A stretch of 64,000 bases of DNA from Cellvibrionales bacterium (GCA_016713115.1 JADJPU010000001.1:1-64000); one strand, 5' to 3'. Shown: positions 1 to 8,480, counted from the stretch's first letter. Made by a program: numbers and translations. Notes: a model not told the origin generated them from the sequence alone.

Positions 1-3000
1 CCGGCTTAGAACTGATGGCTTTTATTCCCAGTGGCGTTTATGAAGAATGGAACGACACTAATAAAAATTACATAAAAGACGCTGGAGAAACTGAGAAAAA
101 ATTATTTAACCTCACACAAGAAAATTATGAGCATCGATTGTTTGTCGATGGCGATGCCACTGCCAGCGATGTGTTTTGGGGTGGTTCATGGAAAACCTAT
201 CTAGTAGGGGCATTGGGTGCAGGTGGACGCAGCGTCTATGCACTGGATATAAGCGATACCAGTTTTACTGCGTCTGATGTGCAATGGGAATTTTCTCATG
301 CTGAATTGGGCAGAACTTACGGCAAACCCATCATTGCGCGTTTTGCAGACAACCAATGGTATGCCGTATTCGCCAATGGCTTAGACAGCACATCCGATAT
401 TGCCAGTGTATTCGTGGTCAATCTCGCCAACCCTGCTGACTACCACATTCTGTTCACCGATGCAGGCGACACAGCATCAGCCAATGGCATGATGACGGTG
501 CAAATCAAGCTCAATGCACAGCGCACCGCCACAACCATTTACGCAGGCGATATACAAGGAAACCTCTGGAAATTTGATGTGAGTCTTGCCGGTGCTTTTC
601 CCGCCGGAACACAATTATTTTCCGCCACAGATCCAACTGGCATCAAGCAAGCCATCACAGGTGGCATCACACTGGGCGAGCATCCCGACGGCTTGGGAAC
701 CATGCTGTATTTCGGCACTGGAAAATATTTTGAGAACACCGATAAGAGTTTTTCTGCGAACTCTGCTCCGCAAGTTGACAGTTTTTACGGCGTATTAGAC
801 ACGGGCAGTGACAACCACCTGAAGCGTTCAGAATTAGAGCAACAGGTATTCGCAAATGAAGGCTATGCAGCCCGAAGTACATCTACCAATGCAGTTCATT
901 ATTCCTCACAGTGGGGCTGGTATATCGACTTGATGGTCGGCGCAACCAAACTGGGTGAAAAAGTAGTGACCGCTCCCGTGCTGGATGACGATCGCATTAT
1001 TTTTTCATCAATCATTCCAGGCGGAGATCAATGCGGCGGCCGCCTTGGTTCTGGCTATCTCAATGTGTTGGATGCATTCTCTGGTGGTCAGCTGTATGAA
1101 AAAGTGTTGGATGCCAATGGTGATGGAACAGTCAATAGCAATGACCTCAATGTATCTTCTATTCGACTTGATGAGAGTGCAGAAGCAGGAGCGCCGACAC
1201 TGATCAAATCAGGTATCAAGGCTTATGTTTTGTTGTTGAAAGGCGGCATTTCCTCGATTCTAAGTATCAGTATCGCTCTCAGTGTTGATACCGACAATGA
1301 CGGCATTGGCAATTTTTCTGATAGTGATGATGACAACGATGGCGTTTTGGATAGCAGCGATCTGTTTCCGCTCAGCCCTTCTGAATTTCAAGACATTGAT
1401 AACGACGGCATTGGTGACAATGCAGATACCGATGACGATAACGATGGCACGCCTGATGCCAGTGATGCGTTTCCGTTTGATGCTAGCGAAACGCTGGATA
1501 CGGATGTCGATGGTGTAGGCAATAACGCCGACAACGACGATGACAACGATGGCGTTGTCGATATGGCTGATGTATTTCCACTCGACAGTTCTGAATCTTT
1601 TGATGTTGACAACGATGGCATCGGCAATAACGCCGATACCGATGATGACAACGATAACTTTGAAGATGGCGTAGATAATTGCTCATGGATATTCAATCCA
1701 TCTCAAGAAGATACCGATGCCAATTCGATAGGTGATGCTTGCGAAGGCGATCGCGACAGTGATGGTTTTAACGATGGTGACGATAATTGCCCACTGTTAG
1801 CCAATACCTATCAAGAAAATTATGATGGGGATACGGAGGGCAATGCTTGCGACGACGATGATGACAATGACGGCGTTCTGGATATTTCGGATACATTTCC
1901 GCTAAATGAAAATGAATCTGCGGATACAGATAACGACACCATCGGCAACAACACAGATAACTGTGTTGCTGTAGCCAATCCAAATCAAACCGATATGGAT
2001 GCTGATGGCATAGGCGATGTGTGTGATGCCACACCCAATAACGATACAGACAACGATGGCGTCAATAATTTATTGGATAACTGCATTACTGTTGCTAATG
2101 CCGATCAACTAAACACGGATGGTGACGCACAAGGAAACGCGTGTGACGACGATGACGACAACGATGGTGTTGTCGATATTGCCGATGCATTGCCACTGGA
2201 TGCGACTGAATCTGTTGACACCGATGGTGATGGCATCGGCAACAACACAGACCCCACACCCAATGGCGATGCAGACAACGATGGCATTGATAATGTGTCA
2301 GACAATTGCGTGGTTGTTTCCAATGCCGATCAATTGAATACAGACAGCGATATAAAAGGCAACGCGTGCGATAGCGATGATGACAACGATGGCGTTGCCG
2401 ATATTGCCGACGCATTGCCGCTGGACGCAACGGAATCCGTTGATACTGACGCAGATGGCATTGGTGATAATGCTGATAACTGCGTAACTACAGCTAACGC
2501 CGCGCAAACCGATACGGATGCTGACGGCATTGGTGATGTATGTGACAACACGCCGAATGGCGATACCGATAACGATGGTCTAGATAACGCTGCGGATAAC
2601 TGCCCGCTCGTCGCCAACATCAACCAACTCGATTACGACGCAGATGGCACTGGCGATGCCTGTGACGACCCGGTGCCAATGCCCGACGATATTGTCGGCG
2701 CAATCAAAAGCGCTAAAGCCGGTTCAGCGGTTGCATTTGCTGGTGATGTAAACCGTGACGGTTATGGCGATTACGCCATCGGCATGCCGGGGTACGACAT
2801 TCCTGCTGCGCCACCGCTAAAAATTATCAAAAACGCAGGCCGTGCCGAAGTGATTTCTGGCAAAACAGGTGTAGTGTTGATAGCGATTAATGGCGCTGCC
2901 ACAAACGATGCCATGGGCACTGCAGTGGCTGGCAACGCAGACATCAACAACGATGGTTTTATGGATGTATTGGTCGGCGCGCCCAACGCCACGGCACTGC

Positions 3001-3905
3001 GCGTTGGCAGCGTCACGGTGTTGTACGGCGGTGTGAGCGAGCGCAGGCATACCTTCTGGGGCGCGACGAAAAACACCGGCTTTGGTTCGGCGGTAGCCTT
3101 GGGTGATGTAAATGGTGATGAGTACGCCGATGTGTTGATCGGTGCACCGAAAGATAAAAGCCCTGCCTCGTCACAAAAAGCAGCGGGCAGCGTCACGGTA
3201 TTTGATGGCAACACACTGCAAAGCCGCAAGCGTTTTTACGGACTATCAACAAACGCACATGCAGGCACTGCCGTGGCAGCGGGCGATGTGGATAACGATG
3301 GTGTGGCCGACATCATCGTCGGTGCGCCAGATGAAAACGGCGTGGGCAGCGTGCGTGCGTACAACAGTGGCGGCACGGAATTACTGCAAAAACTCGGCAC
3401 CAACAAAAAAGCGCGGTTTGGCAAAGCTGTAGCGAGTGCGGACATCAATCACGACGATTACGCGGATATTGTTGTTGGCGCACCGCTGGATGATGACGCA
3501 GACAGCCGCACCAAAGATACCGGCAGCATCAGTGTGATTAGCGGCAGCGACGGCGAATTGTTATCGACTAAACAGTTCGGCGCGGTGAAAAAAGCTTGGC
3601 TGGGCAGCAGCGTGGCGCTGGGTGATGTAAACGGCGATGGCACGCTGGACATCATCGCCGGCGCATCGCAAAACGACAGCAACAGCATCAAAAAAACGGG
3701 CAGCGCCACGGTATGGAATGGCGCGACTTACGCACCGGTCAAAACAGTGTACGGCGATACATTCGGTGATTTATTCGGCGCAGCCGTGAGTACTGGCGAC
3801 ATCAACAGCGATGGCAAAGCGGATTTAATAATTGGCATTCCGAGTTTTGATGCGCCGCAAAAAGATGTCGGCGCGGCGCGGGTTTTATCTGGCGCCGACT
3901 TATAA
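1..3905 (+). CDS. pilY1: PilY1-type pilus-tip protein with TSP3 repeats and integrin-like FG-GAP propeller (5' truncated)
   Basis: The frame is open from the window edge, so the N-terminus is missing. About 1-1260 encodes the PilY1 C-terminal PQQ-like beta-propeller (seen: FIPSGVYEEW, GGRSVYALDI, GNLWKFDVS). PilY1 proteins cap type IV pili and bind calcium. An EF-hand-like loop, DANGDGTVNSNDL, lies near 1109-1150. From about 1285 to 2680 come roughly 14 Asp-rich thrombospondin type 3 units (DTDNDGIGNNAD, DDDNDGVVD), expected to bind many calcium ions. From about 2690 to the stop there are seven FG-GAP units (for example GDVNGDEYADVLIGAP), enough for one seven-blade integrin-alpha-type propeller. 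The PilY1 propeller is normally the end of the protein, so the last ~900 residues are an extension. Role inferred: surface adhesin. No other pilus gene is in the window. It converges with hvfC, 13 bases away. Confidence 0.82.
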   Translation, partial: GLELMAFIPSGVYEEWNDTNKNYIKDAGETEKKLFNLTQENYEHRLFVDGDATASDVFWGGSWKTYLVGALGAGGRSVYALDISDTSFTASDVQWEFSHAELGRTYGKPIIARFADNQWYAVFANGLDSTSDIASVFVVNLANPADYHILFTDAGDTASANGMMTVQIKLNAQRTATTIYAGDIQGNLWKFDVSLAGAFPAGTQLFSATDPTGIKQAITGGITLGEHPDGLGTMLYFGTGKYFENTDKSFSANSAPQVDSFYGVLDTGSDNHLKRSELEQQVFANEGYAARSTSTNAVHYSSQWGWYIDLMVGATKLGEKVVTAPVLDDDRIIFSSIIPGGDQCGGRLGSGYLNVLDAFSGGQLYEKVLDANGDGTVNSNDLNVSSIRLDESAEAGAPTLIKSGIKAYVLLLKGGISSILSISIALSVDTDNDGIGNFSDSDDDNDGVLDSSDLFPLSPSEFQDIDNDGIGDNADTDDDNDGTPDASDAFPFDASETLDTDVDGVGNNADNDDDNDGVVDMADVFPLDSSESFDVDNDGIGNNADTDDDNDNFEDGVDNCSWIFNPSQEDTDANSIGDACEGDRDSDGFNDGDDNCPLLANTYQENYDGDTEGNACDDDDDNDGVLDISDTFPLNENESADTDNDTIGNNTDNCVAVANPNQTDMDADGIGDVCDATPNNDTDNDGVNNLLDNCITVANADQLNTDGDAQGNACDDDDDNDGVVDIADALPLDATESVDTDGDGIGNNTDPTPNGDADNDGIDNVSDNCVVVSNADQLNTDSDIKGNACDSDDDNDGVADIADALPLDATESVDTDADGIGDNADNCVTTANAAQTDTDADGIGDVCDNTPNGDTDNDGLDNAADNCPLVANINQLDYDADGTGDACDDPVPMPDDIVGAIKSAKAGSAVAFAGDVNRDGYGDYAIGMPGYDIPAAPPLKIIKNAGRAEVISGKTGVVLIAINGAATNDAMGTAVAGNADINNDGFMDVLVGAPNATALRVGSVTVLYGGVSERRHTFWGATKNTGFGSAVALGDVNGDEYADVLIGAPKDKSPASSQKAAGSVTVFDGNTLQSRKRFYGLSTNAHAGTAVAAGDVDNDGVADIIVGAPDENGVGSVRAYNSGGTELLQKLGTNKKARFGKAVASADINHDDYADIVVGAPLDDDADSRTKDTGSISVISGSDGELLSTKQFGAVKKAWLGSSVALGDVNGDGTLDIIAGASQNDSNSIKKTGSATVWNGATYAPVKTVYGDTFGDLFGAAVSTGDINSDGKADLIIGIPSFDAPQKDVGAARVLSGADL

Positions 3906-3918
3906 AACAAGAATGTAA

Positions 3919-4644
3919 TCAAACCAGCAGCACACCATCACTGACGAATTGCGCCAGCGTATTTTTTACCATCGTCAATAATGCAGTAGCATCTGCACGC
4001 TGCATTTCTTTTACCAGCTGCGCTGCAACCGCTTCCACACTTTTTAACTCGTTATCCATCAACAACTGCAACAAACGAAAGGTTGCAGGATTGGATTCCA
4101 CAAACTTTATTTCATCATCTGCATTGCGATACATCAGCAAACAAGTAGGCAGCGCTCCTGCTTGCTGCGGCAAAAAATCTTTGCCTATGCGATGCACGGG
4201 GTAGTGATAACTCAACATCCAGCACAATGGCGATAACACAGGTTTATCGCCTACACGCGCAACTTCTACCGCACAATCTGCCTCATGACGCAGCGCAATC
4301 TCACTCCATTCGTAATGCGCCAACTCTTGCAGAAAAGGAAAATCGCCTGCACCGTCTCGCTCATCGAATAAATAACCAACAAACTCTCCAGCTATCCAAG
4401 GAAACAGCGGCGTTTCACAGCGATGCAGCGTATAAAAATCTCTCACCAATGCCCGCCACTGAGCATCATCCAAAATACTGCGCATCACCGGAAAAGTGCT
4501 CGCCAACAATTGCATGATGTTGTTAAAAAACAAATCGCGATACACCTGCAAACGCCGCTCATCCATACCTTCTGGAGCAGAAAATAACTCAGGATTGCGC
4601 AGATGGTTAGCAAACTGCAATTGCTGTTCACGCAGATCAGCCAT
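3919..4644 (-). CDS. hvfC: HvfC/DUF2063 family partner of the MNIO enzyme
   Basis: About 241 residues beginning MADLREQQLQFANHL. The N-terminal DUF2063 domain is recognisable (RRLQVYRDLFFNN, LASTFPVMR, and a DFYTLHRCETPLFPWI stretch). In characterised oxazolin- and methanobactin-type pathways this family forms a heterodimer with the MNIO enzyme and helps recognise the peptide leader. A longer frame begins at 4704. I chose the ATG at 4644 because it follows an AGAGG Shine-Dalgarno and overlaps hvfB by 8 bases, which suggests translational coupling. It is the last gene of the cluster and converges with the pilus gene. Family is clear; the exact substrate is inferred. Confidence 0.82.
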   Translation of the reverse strand: MADLREQQLQFANHLRNPELFSAPEGMDERRLQVYRDLFFNNIMQLLASTFPVMRSILDDAQWRALVRDFYTLHRCETPLFPWIAGEFVGYLFDERDGAGDFPFLQELAHYEWSEIALRHEADCAVEVARVGDKPVLSPLCWMLSYHYPVHRIGKDFLPQQAGALPTCLLMYRNADDEIKFVESNPATFRLLQLLMDNELKSVEAVAAQLVKEMQRADATALLTMVKNTLAQFVSDGVLLV

Positions 4645-5473
4645 CGCTCTGCACCTCTTGCTGAATAGCGCGTATCTGTTGTACTTCTGCCAATAAATCT
4701 GCAAACGGCGGGAAATTAAAATCGCGCTCCAACACCGTTGGTTTTACACCATGTTGCTGATAGGTGTATGCCAGTAAATCCCACACCGGATCACAAACGG
4801 GCGCGGCGTGCGTATCGATACGCAAATCTTCGGCTTGCGTGTAATGTCCGGCCACATGCAAATAGGCAATGCGTTCTGTAGGCAAGGCACGAATAAAATC
4901 TTCTGCCTTGTAGCCGTGATTGATACTGTTGACGAACACATTGTTGACATCCAGCAACAAATCACAATCCGCCTCATCCAACACAGCTTTAATAAAATCT
5001 ATTTCTGATAATTGTTGAAACGGTGCGGCGTAGTAGGAGACATTTTCGATTGCAATGCGCCGCTCCAGCATGTCTTGCACTTGACGGATGCGCTGCGCAG
5101 TATTTTTTATCGCTTCATCGGTAAAGGGAATCGGCATCAAGTCATACAGATGCCCTTCTGCGCTGCAAAAGCTGAGATGCTCGCTATAGGTATGCACATG
5201 GTGCGCATCCAGAAAAGTTTTTAATTGCGCGATGAAATCGCTGTCTAGCGGATCTGTTCCGCCCAGCGACAGCGACAAACCATGCGCCAACATTGGGTAG
5301 CGCGCGGTTAGTGCATGAAGTTTTTTGAGTGAGGTGCCGGCAGTGTGGATCCAGTTATCCGGCGTGACTTCTAAGAAATCGACAACGCTTCCTGCGTTGG
5401 ATAAATCATTCAGCAACGCACGCCGTATACCAAGACCAGCTCCAGCGGGCGTTGCTGTTTCTGCCAAAGACAC
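4637..5473 (-). CDS. hvfB: MNIO (DUF692) multinuclear iron oxidase, HvfB-like
   Basis: 278 residues, a full-length DUF692 TIM-barrel. Likely metal ligands are visible in order: HGLSLSLGG, HTYSEHLSF, ENVSYYA, DVNNVFVNSINHGY, HVAGHY and DTHAAPVCDP. MNIO enzymes use a mixed-valent iron centre to oxidise peptide cysteines; in the Hvf pathway Cys becomes a copper-binding oxazolone/thioamide. The start is GTG at 5473, 3 bases past the hvfA stop, so translation is probably coupled. The downstream hvfC overlaps it. Sitting between a Cys-rich peptide and a DUF2063 partner makes the assignment strong. The modification actually made here is inferred from the family. Confidence 0.88.
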   Translation of the reverse strand: MSLAETATPAGAGLGIRRALLNDLSNAGSVVDFLEVTPDNWIHTAGTSLKKLHALTARYPMLAHGLSLSLGGTDPLDSDFIAQLKTFLDAHHVHTYSEHLSFCSAEGHLYDLMPIPFTDEAIKNTAQRIRQVQDMLERRIAIENVSYYAAPFQQLSEIDFIKAVLDEADCDLLLDVNNVFVNSINHGYKAEDFIRALPTERIAYLHVAGHYTQAEDLRIDTHAAPVCDPVWDLLAYTYQQHGVKPTVLERDFNFPPFADLLAEVQQIRAIQQEVQSDG

Positions 5474-5476
5474 CTA

Positions 5477-5881
5477 TCAGTTCATCATGCCTTCGCCACA
5501 CTTACCTTCGCCACATTTGCCTTCTGCGGCCGCTTTGTCGTCGTGTGCTTTGGGTGCTTCTGTTTTAGGTGCATCGGCTTTGGGCTTTTCGCTCTTGCCG
5601 TCATCACACTGAGCGCCGCACTGACCTTCTCCACACTTGCCTTCCATGCAGGCTTTTTTATCTTCACCGCATTTGCCTTCTGCGCAAACCTTTGCATCAC
5701 CTTCGCCGCATTTTTCCGCGTCACCACCCGACTTCAAGTCTGGATGACCATGCAAGTTAAACCCTGAAGCCAGCTCTGTATTACTGAACGGATTGCTTGA
5801 TGCATTGAGCAATGGCGCAGACACAAAACCCGCAACTGTTACTGCAGCCAGCAAAGAATTTTTACTCAATGATTTTTTCAT
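5477..5881 (-). CDS. hvfA: HvfA-like Cys-rich RiPP precursor with EGKCG motifs
   Basis: 134 residues from the ATG at 5881, which follows a good GAGGAG site; an upstream in-frame codon at 5911 lacks one. It has a Sec-type leader (MKKSLSKNSLLAAVTVAG), a linker, and then two Cys clusters. The first holds seven Cys in KCGEG, KVCAEG, EGKCGE, ACMEG, EGKCGEG, QCGAQ and CDDG. The second, at the C-terminus, holds EGKCGEG and KCGEG. The clusters are separated by a Lys/Ala/Pro/Glu linker. EGKCG is the motif modified by HvfB in the Haemophilus oxazolin peptide. Expected product: an exported, copper-binding modified peptide. It lies 41 bases after the SRPBCC gene on the same strand. Confidence 0.85.
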   Translation of the reverse strand: MKKSLSKNSLLAAVTVAGFVSAPLLNASSNPFSNTELASGFNLHGHPDLKSGGDAEKCGEGDAKVCAEGKCGEDKKACMEGKCGEGQCGAQCDDGKSEKPKADAPKTEAPKAHDDKAAAEGKCGEGKCGEGMMN

Positions 5882-5922
5882 AACAATTCTCCTCGTGGAA
5901 ATATTTATCAAAACTTAGCTTA

Positions 5923-6447
5923 TCAAGGGAAAGGCTTGGCATGCTTCTTATCATCCGCACGCAAACGCACTAAATCTTCTTTCAATGGCTTTTTGCCAGT
6001 TTCGTAGAAATACGCCATTGATAATGCGACATCACGGATATTGCCGCGAATTAAATTGCCGATAAACAAACCGTGCAAAATACTGCCAAAAACACCCATG
6101 CCCATTTCGTAAGTCATGGTGCAAGTCAGCTTGCACGACTTGTCATCAATTTTATCGATGCGATAAGTAAACTTTGCTTCACCAAAAGGTTTGGCTGGCT
6201 TGCTGCCGTTGTGCAGGCGGATCACAAAGCCACGCCCTTCATTCCACTCGACAACCGTTTCATCCAAAGCCTGTTGTGGGCCCGACACACGGCGGCTGGC
6301 ACCTACGCCTTCTTTCTGCGCAGTGGTGATCGTGCACTTGGTGATGTTCGGCACATAGTTGTGCGCCAGCGATAAGTCTTTCAATTTTTCCCAAGCTTGT
6401 TCAGCGGGAATTTTTGCCGTGGCGTTGTAAACAGCGATATGACCCAT
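5923..6447 (-). CDS. SRPBCC (START-like, polyketide cyclase/dehydrase) family protein
   Basis: 174 residues of the helix-grip SRPBCC superfamily, which forms a deep ligand pocket. Typical features are the opening HIAVYNATAKIPAEQAWEK, the RRVSGPQ and VEWNEGRG strands, and the long C-terminal helix that closes the pocket. The start ATG at 6447 follows AGGA. No catalytic residues can be assigned, so the ligand is unknown. It is directly upstream of hvfA on the same strand and is probably cotranscribed with the metallophore genes. The link may be functional (binding or handling of the peptide) or chance adjacency. It is divergent from the dehydrogenase gene. Confidence 0.75.
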   Translation of the reverse strand: MGHIAVYNATAKIPAEQAWEKLKDLSLAHNYVPNITKCTITTAQKEGVGASRRVSGPQQALDETVVEWNEGRGFVIRLHNGSKPAKPFGEAKFTYRIDKIDDKSCKLTCTMTYEMGMGVFGSILHGLFIGNLIRGNIRDVALSMAYFYETGKKPLKEDLVRLRADDKKHAKPFP

Positions 6448-6512
6448 GTGCGGTTTTCCTATTGGTGGATACAGTTCAGAATGCAGATTCTACCCCATTG
6501 CGAGGCACGCTC

Positions 6513-7382
6513 ATGACACTCACCATCGGCTGGATTGGACTCGGCACCATGGGCGGCCCTATGGCAGGCCACTTGGTGCGCGCGCAGCACAAAGTACAAG
6601 CCTTCAATCGCAACGCCGAGCGCGCCGAACGCTGGCAGCAACAGTACAAGCTGCCATGTGTGGATTCCGTAACCGCCGCCGCACTCGGCGCGGACATGGT
6701 GTTCACCTGCGTCAGCAACGACGATGCGCTGCGCGAAGTGGCTCACGCCGCCTTCCCTCACATGAAACCCGGCGCAGTGCTAGTGGATCACAGCACCACT
6801 TCCGCCCGCGTGGCGCGAGAACTCGCGACAACCGCGCAACAACACGGGCTGCACTTTACGGATGCCCCTATTTCGGGCGGGCAAGCAGGCGCAGAAAAAG
6901 GCCAGCTCGCCGTGATGGCGGGCGGTGAAGCTGCCATTTTTGCGCGCATAGAACCGGTTATCGCCGCCTATACCAAACGCGCTAAGTTGATTGGCGGCTG
7001 TGGCGCAGGTCAGCTCACCAAAATGGTCAACCAAATTTGCGTTACTGGCGTGATTGCTGGGCTAGCCGAAGGTTTGTTTTTTGCCGAGCAGGCTGGCATT
7101 GATACCGATGCGATGCTGGAAGTGATTTCACAAGGCGCAGCTCAATCTTGGCAGATGGACAATCGCGCTCACACCATGCTGCGCGGTGAATACAATTTTG
7201 GTTTTTCTGTCGATTTAATAAGAAAAGATCTCGACATCGTACTTTCAACTGCGAAAGATTTTCATTGCGAATTGCCTGGCGTAACGCAAATCAATCTGTG
7301 GTATGAAACCCTGCAAAAAATGGGACATGGCAACAGCGATACTTCTGCATTACTCGAAAGATTGCGCCATCAAAAAACTTGA
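6513..7382 (+). CDS. NAD(P)-dependent beta-hydroxyacid dehydrogenase (3-hydroxyisobutyrate dehydrogenase-like)
   Basis: 289 residues, normal length for the family. The N-terminus has the Rossmann motif (GWIGLGTMGGPMAGH), followed by the substrate-binding signature DAPISGGQAGAEKG. The catalytic lysine lies in GAGQLTKMVNQI near residue 170, and the C-terminal all-helical domain follows. These enzymes oxidise 3-hydroxyisobutyrate, tartronate semialdehyde or related acids; some homologues reduce glyoxylate or succinic semialdehyde. The substrate cannot be told from sequence. I chose the ATG at 6513 because MTLTIGWIG is the natural beginning; the frame extends to 6414 but overlaps the divergent SRPBCC start. 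Transcribed alone; bacterioferritin genes follow after a new promoter. Confidence 0.85.
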   Translation: MTLTIGWIGLGTMGGPMAGHLVRAQHKVQAFNRNAERAERWQQQYKLPCVDSVTAAALGADMVFTCVSNDDALREVAHAAFPHMKPGAVLVDHSTTSARVARELATTAQQHGLHFTDAPISGGQAGAEKGQLAVMAGGEAAIFARIEPVIAAYTKRAKLIGGCGAGQLTKMVNQICVTGVIAGLAEGLFFAEQAGIDTDAMLEVISQGAAQSWQMDNRAHTMLRGEYNFGFSVDLIRKDLDIVLSTAKDFHCELPGVTQINLWYETLQKMGHGNSDTSALLERLRHQKT

Positions 7383-7422
7383 CAACACGCTGCGCAAAGT
7401 CGCTAAATGAGCCATGAAATTC

Positions 7423-7448
7423 AATGACTTGTGATAATACGAGTCATT
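7423..7448 (+). promoter_or_regulatory. Probable bacterioferritin promoter with inverted repeat around the -10
   Basis: An extended -10 element (TGT then GATAAT at 7433-7438) lies between the 7-base inverted arms AATGACT (7423-7429) and AGTCATT (7442-7448), with a 12-base spacer. The RBS at 7455-7460 and the bfr ATG at 7469 follow. A repeat straddling the -10 is a plausible operator. It resembles no regulator site I can name with certainty and is only loosely Fur-like. Confidence 0.4.
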
Positions 7449-7468
7449 CCCATTCGAGGACTGCAGCG

Positions 7469-7948
7469 ATGAAAGGCAATAAAAAAATTATCAATATTCT
7501 GAATGAATTATTGGTTGGCGAACTAACCGCCGTCGACCAATATTTGATCCACGGTGAAATGTATGCTGATTTCGGTTTGAAGAAACTCGCTGAAAAAAGC
7601 CTGCATGAATCCGAACATGAAAAACTGCACGCGCGAGCGATTATTCAGCGCCTTTTATTCTTGGAAGGTAAGCCGCAAATGGAAAAGCGCAATCCACTCA
7701 CGATTGGAAAAAGTGTGGTTGACATGCTGAAGTCTGATCTTGCACTGGAATACCATGTGGTCGGCGAATTGAAAAAAGCTATTGCTGCCTGCGAAACAGA
7801 ACAGGACTATGTCACGCGCGAAATGCTGACCGTGCAACTGGATGACACCGAAGTCGATCACGCTTACTGGCTGGAACAACAAATTCGCTTGATTGAGATG
7901 GTTGGTCTACAAAACTATCAACAATCACAAATGGGAGACGCGCCATGA
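7469..7948 (+). CDS. bfr: Bacterioferritin, ferroxidase-type subunit (no haem Met)
   Basis: 159 residues, full length. The di-iron ferroxidase ligands are all present: E18, Y25, E51, H54, E94, and the E-x-x-H pair (E128, H131) just before WLE. Position 52, which is the haem-ligating Met in classical bacterioferritin, is Lys. This subunit should therefore oxidise iron but not coordinate haem. The ATG at 7469 follows CGAGGA; the frame extends upstream to 7424 without family similarity. Its stop overlaps the next bacterioferritin start (ATGA), so the two are probably made together and co-assemble into a 24-mer that stores iron. Confidence 0.93.
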   Translation: MKGNKKIINILNELLVGELTAVDQYLIHGEMYADFGLKKLAEKSLHESEHEKLHARAIIQRLLFLEGKPQMEKRNPLTIGKSVVDMLKSDLALEYHVVGELKKAIAACETEQDYVTREMLTVQLDDTEVDHAYWLEQQIRLIEMVGLQNYQQSQMGDAP

Positions 7949-8424
7949 AAGGTGATAAAAAAATTATTGAGTGCTTGAATAAAGTGCTCAAAAACGAGCT
8001 GACTGCCATCAATCAATATTTCTTGCACGCGCGCATGCTGCGTAACTGGGGCTTAGAAAAACTCAACGAACACGAGTACAAGCAATCCATCCGCGTGATG
8101 AAAGAAGCTGACAAACTGATCGAGCGCATCCTATTCCTAGAGGGTCTGCCCAATCTGCAAAACCTCGGCAAATTGTTGATCGGCGAGACCCCCGTAGAGT
8201 GCTTGGCAGGCGACCTGAAATACGAAGCCGGCAGTCAGCGCCCTCTGCTCGTCGAGGCCATTCAGTTGTGCGAAGTGCAGCAGGACTATGTCAGTCGCGA
8301 ACTGCTCGAAGAGCTGCTGGAACACTGCGAAGAAACCATCGATTGGCTGGAAACTCAGCACAGCCTGATCGGTGAGGTAGGCTCCGCTAACTACCTACAA
8401 TCCCACATTGGTAGCAACGATTGA
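7945..8424 (+). CDS. bfr: Bacterioferritin, haem-binding subunit with degenerate ferroxidase site
   Basis: 159 residues, homologous to the preceding gene but complementary to it. M52, the haem ligand, is present. The ferroxidase site is lost: E18 and E94 remain, but E51 is Val, H54 is Glu, and the E-x-x-H pair before WLE is C128 and T131. Haem in such subunits helps electrons leave the core when iron is released by Bfd. Two-subunit bacterioferritins are known from Neisseria and several other proteobacteria. The start overlaps the upstream stop by 4 bases. The stop codon lies inside the -35 element of the bfd promoter. Confidence 0.93.
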   Translation: MKGDKKIIECLNKVLKNELTAINQYFLHARMLRNWGLEKLNEHEYKQSIRVMKEADKLIERILFLEGLPNLQNLGKLLIGETPVECLAGDLKYEAGSQRPLLVEAIQLCEVQQDYVSRELLEELLEHCEETIDWLETQHSLIGEVGSANYLQSHIGSND

Positions 8425-8459
8425 CAAACCCAGTAACGCGAACGAGAATAACTCTCATT
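8421..8459 (+). promoter_or_regulatory. bfd promoter with overlapping Fur box
   Basis: TTGACA at 8421-8426 is a consensus -35. After 17 bases comes GAGAAT (8444-8449), a 4/6 match to the -10. Overlapping the -10 is AACGAGAATAACTCTCATT (8441-8459), which differs at two places from the palindromic Fur box AATGAGAATNATTCTCATT. Fur with iron would block the promoter, so bfd should be on when iron is scarce. A 10-base inverted repeat (8427-8436 and 8465-8474) encloses the site. Confidence 0.7.
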
Positions 8460-8480
8460 GATGTTTACTGGGTTATTCGT

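Noticed and set aside
1285..2680. Repetitive DNA that could be mistaken for a CRISPR or satellite array, plus several antisense frames of 70-110 residues
   Set aside because: The repeats encode TSP3 units in one long frame, with no equal-length spacers. The antisense frames are low-complexity shadows of GAT/GAC codons.
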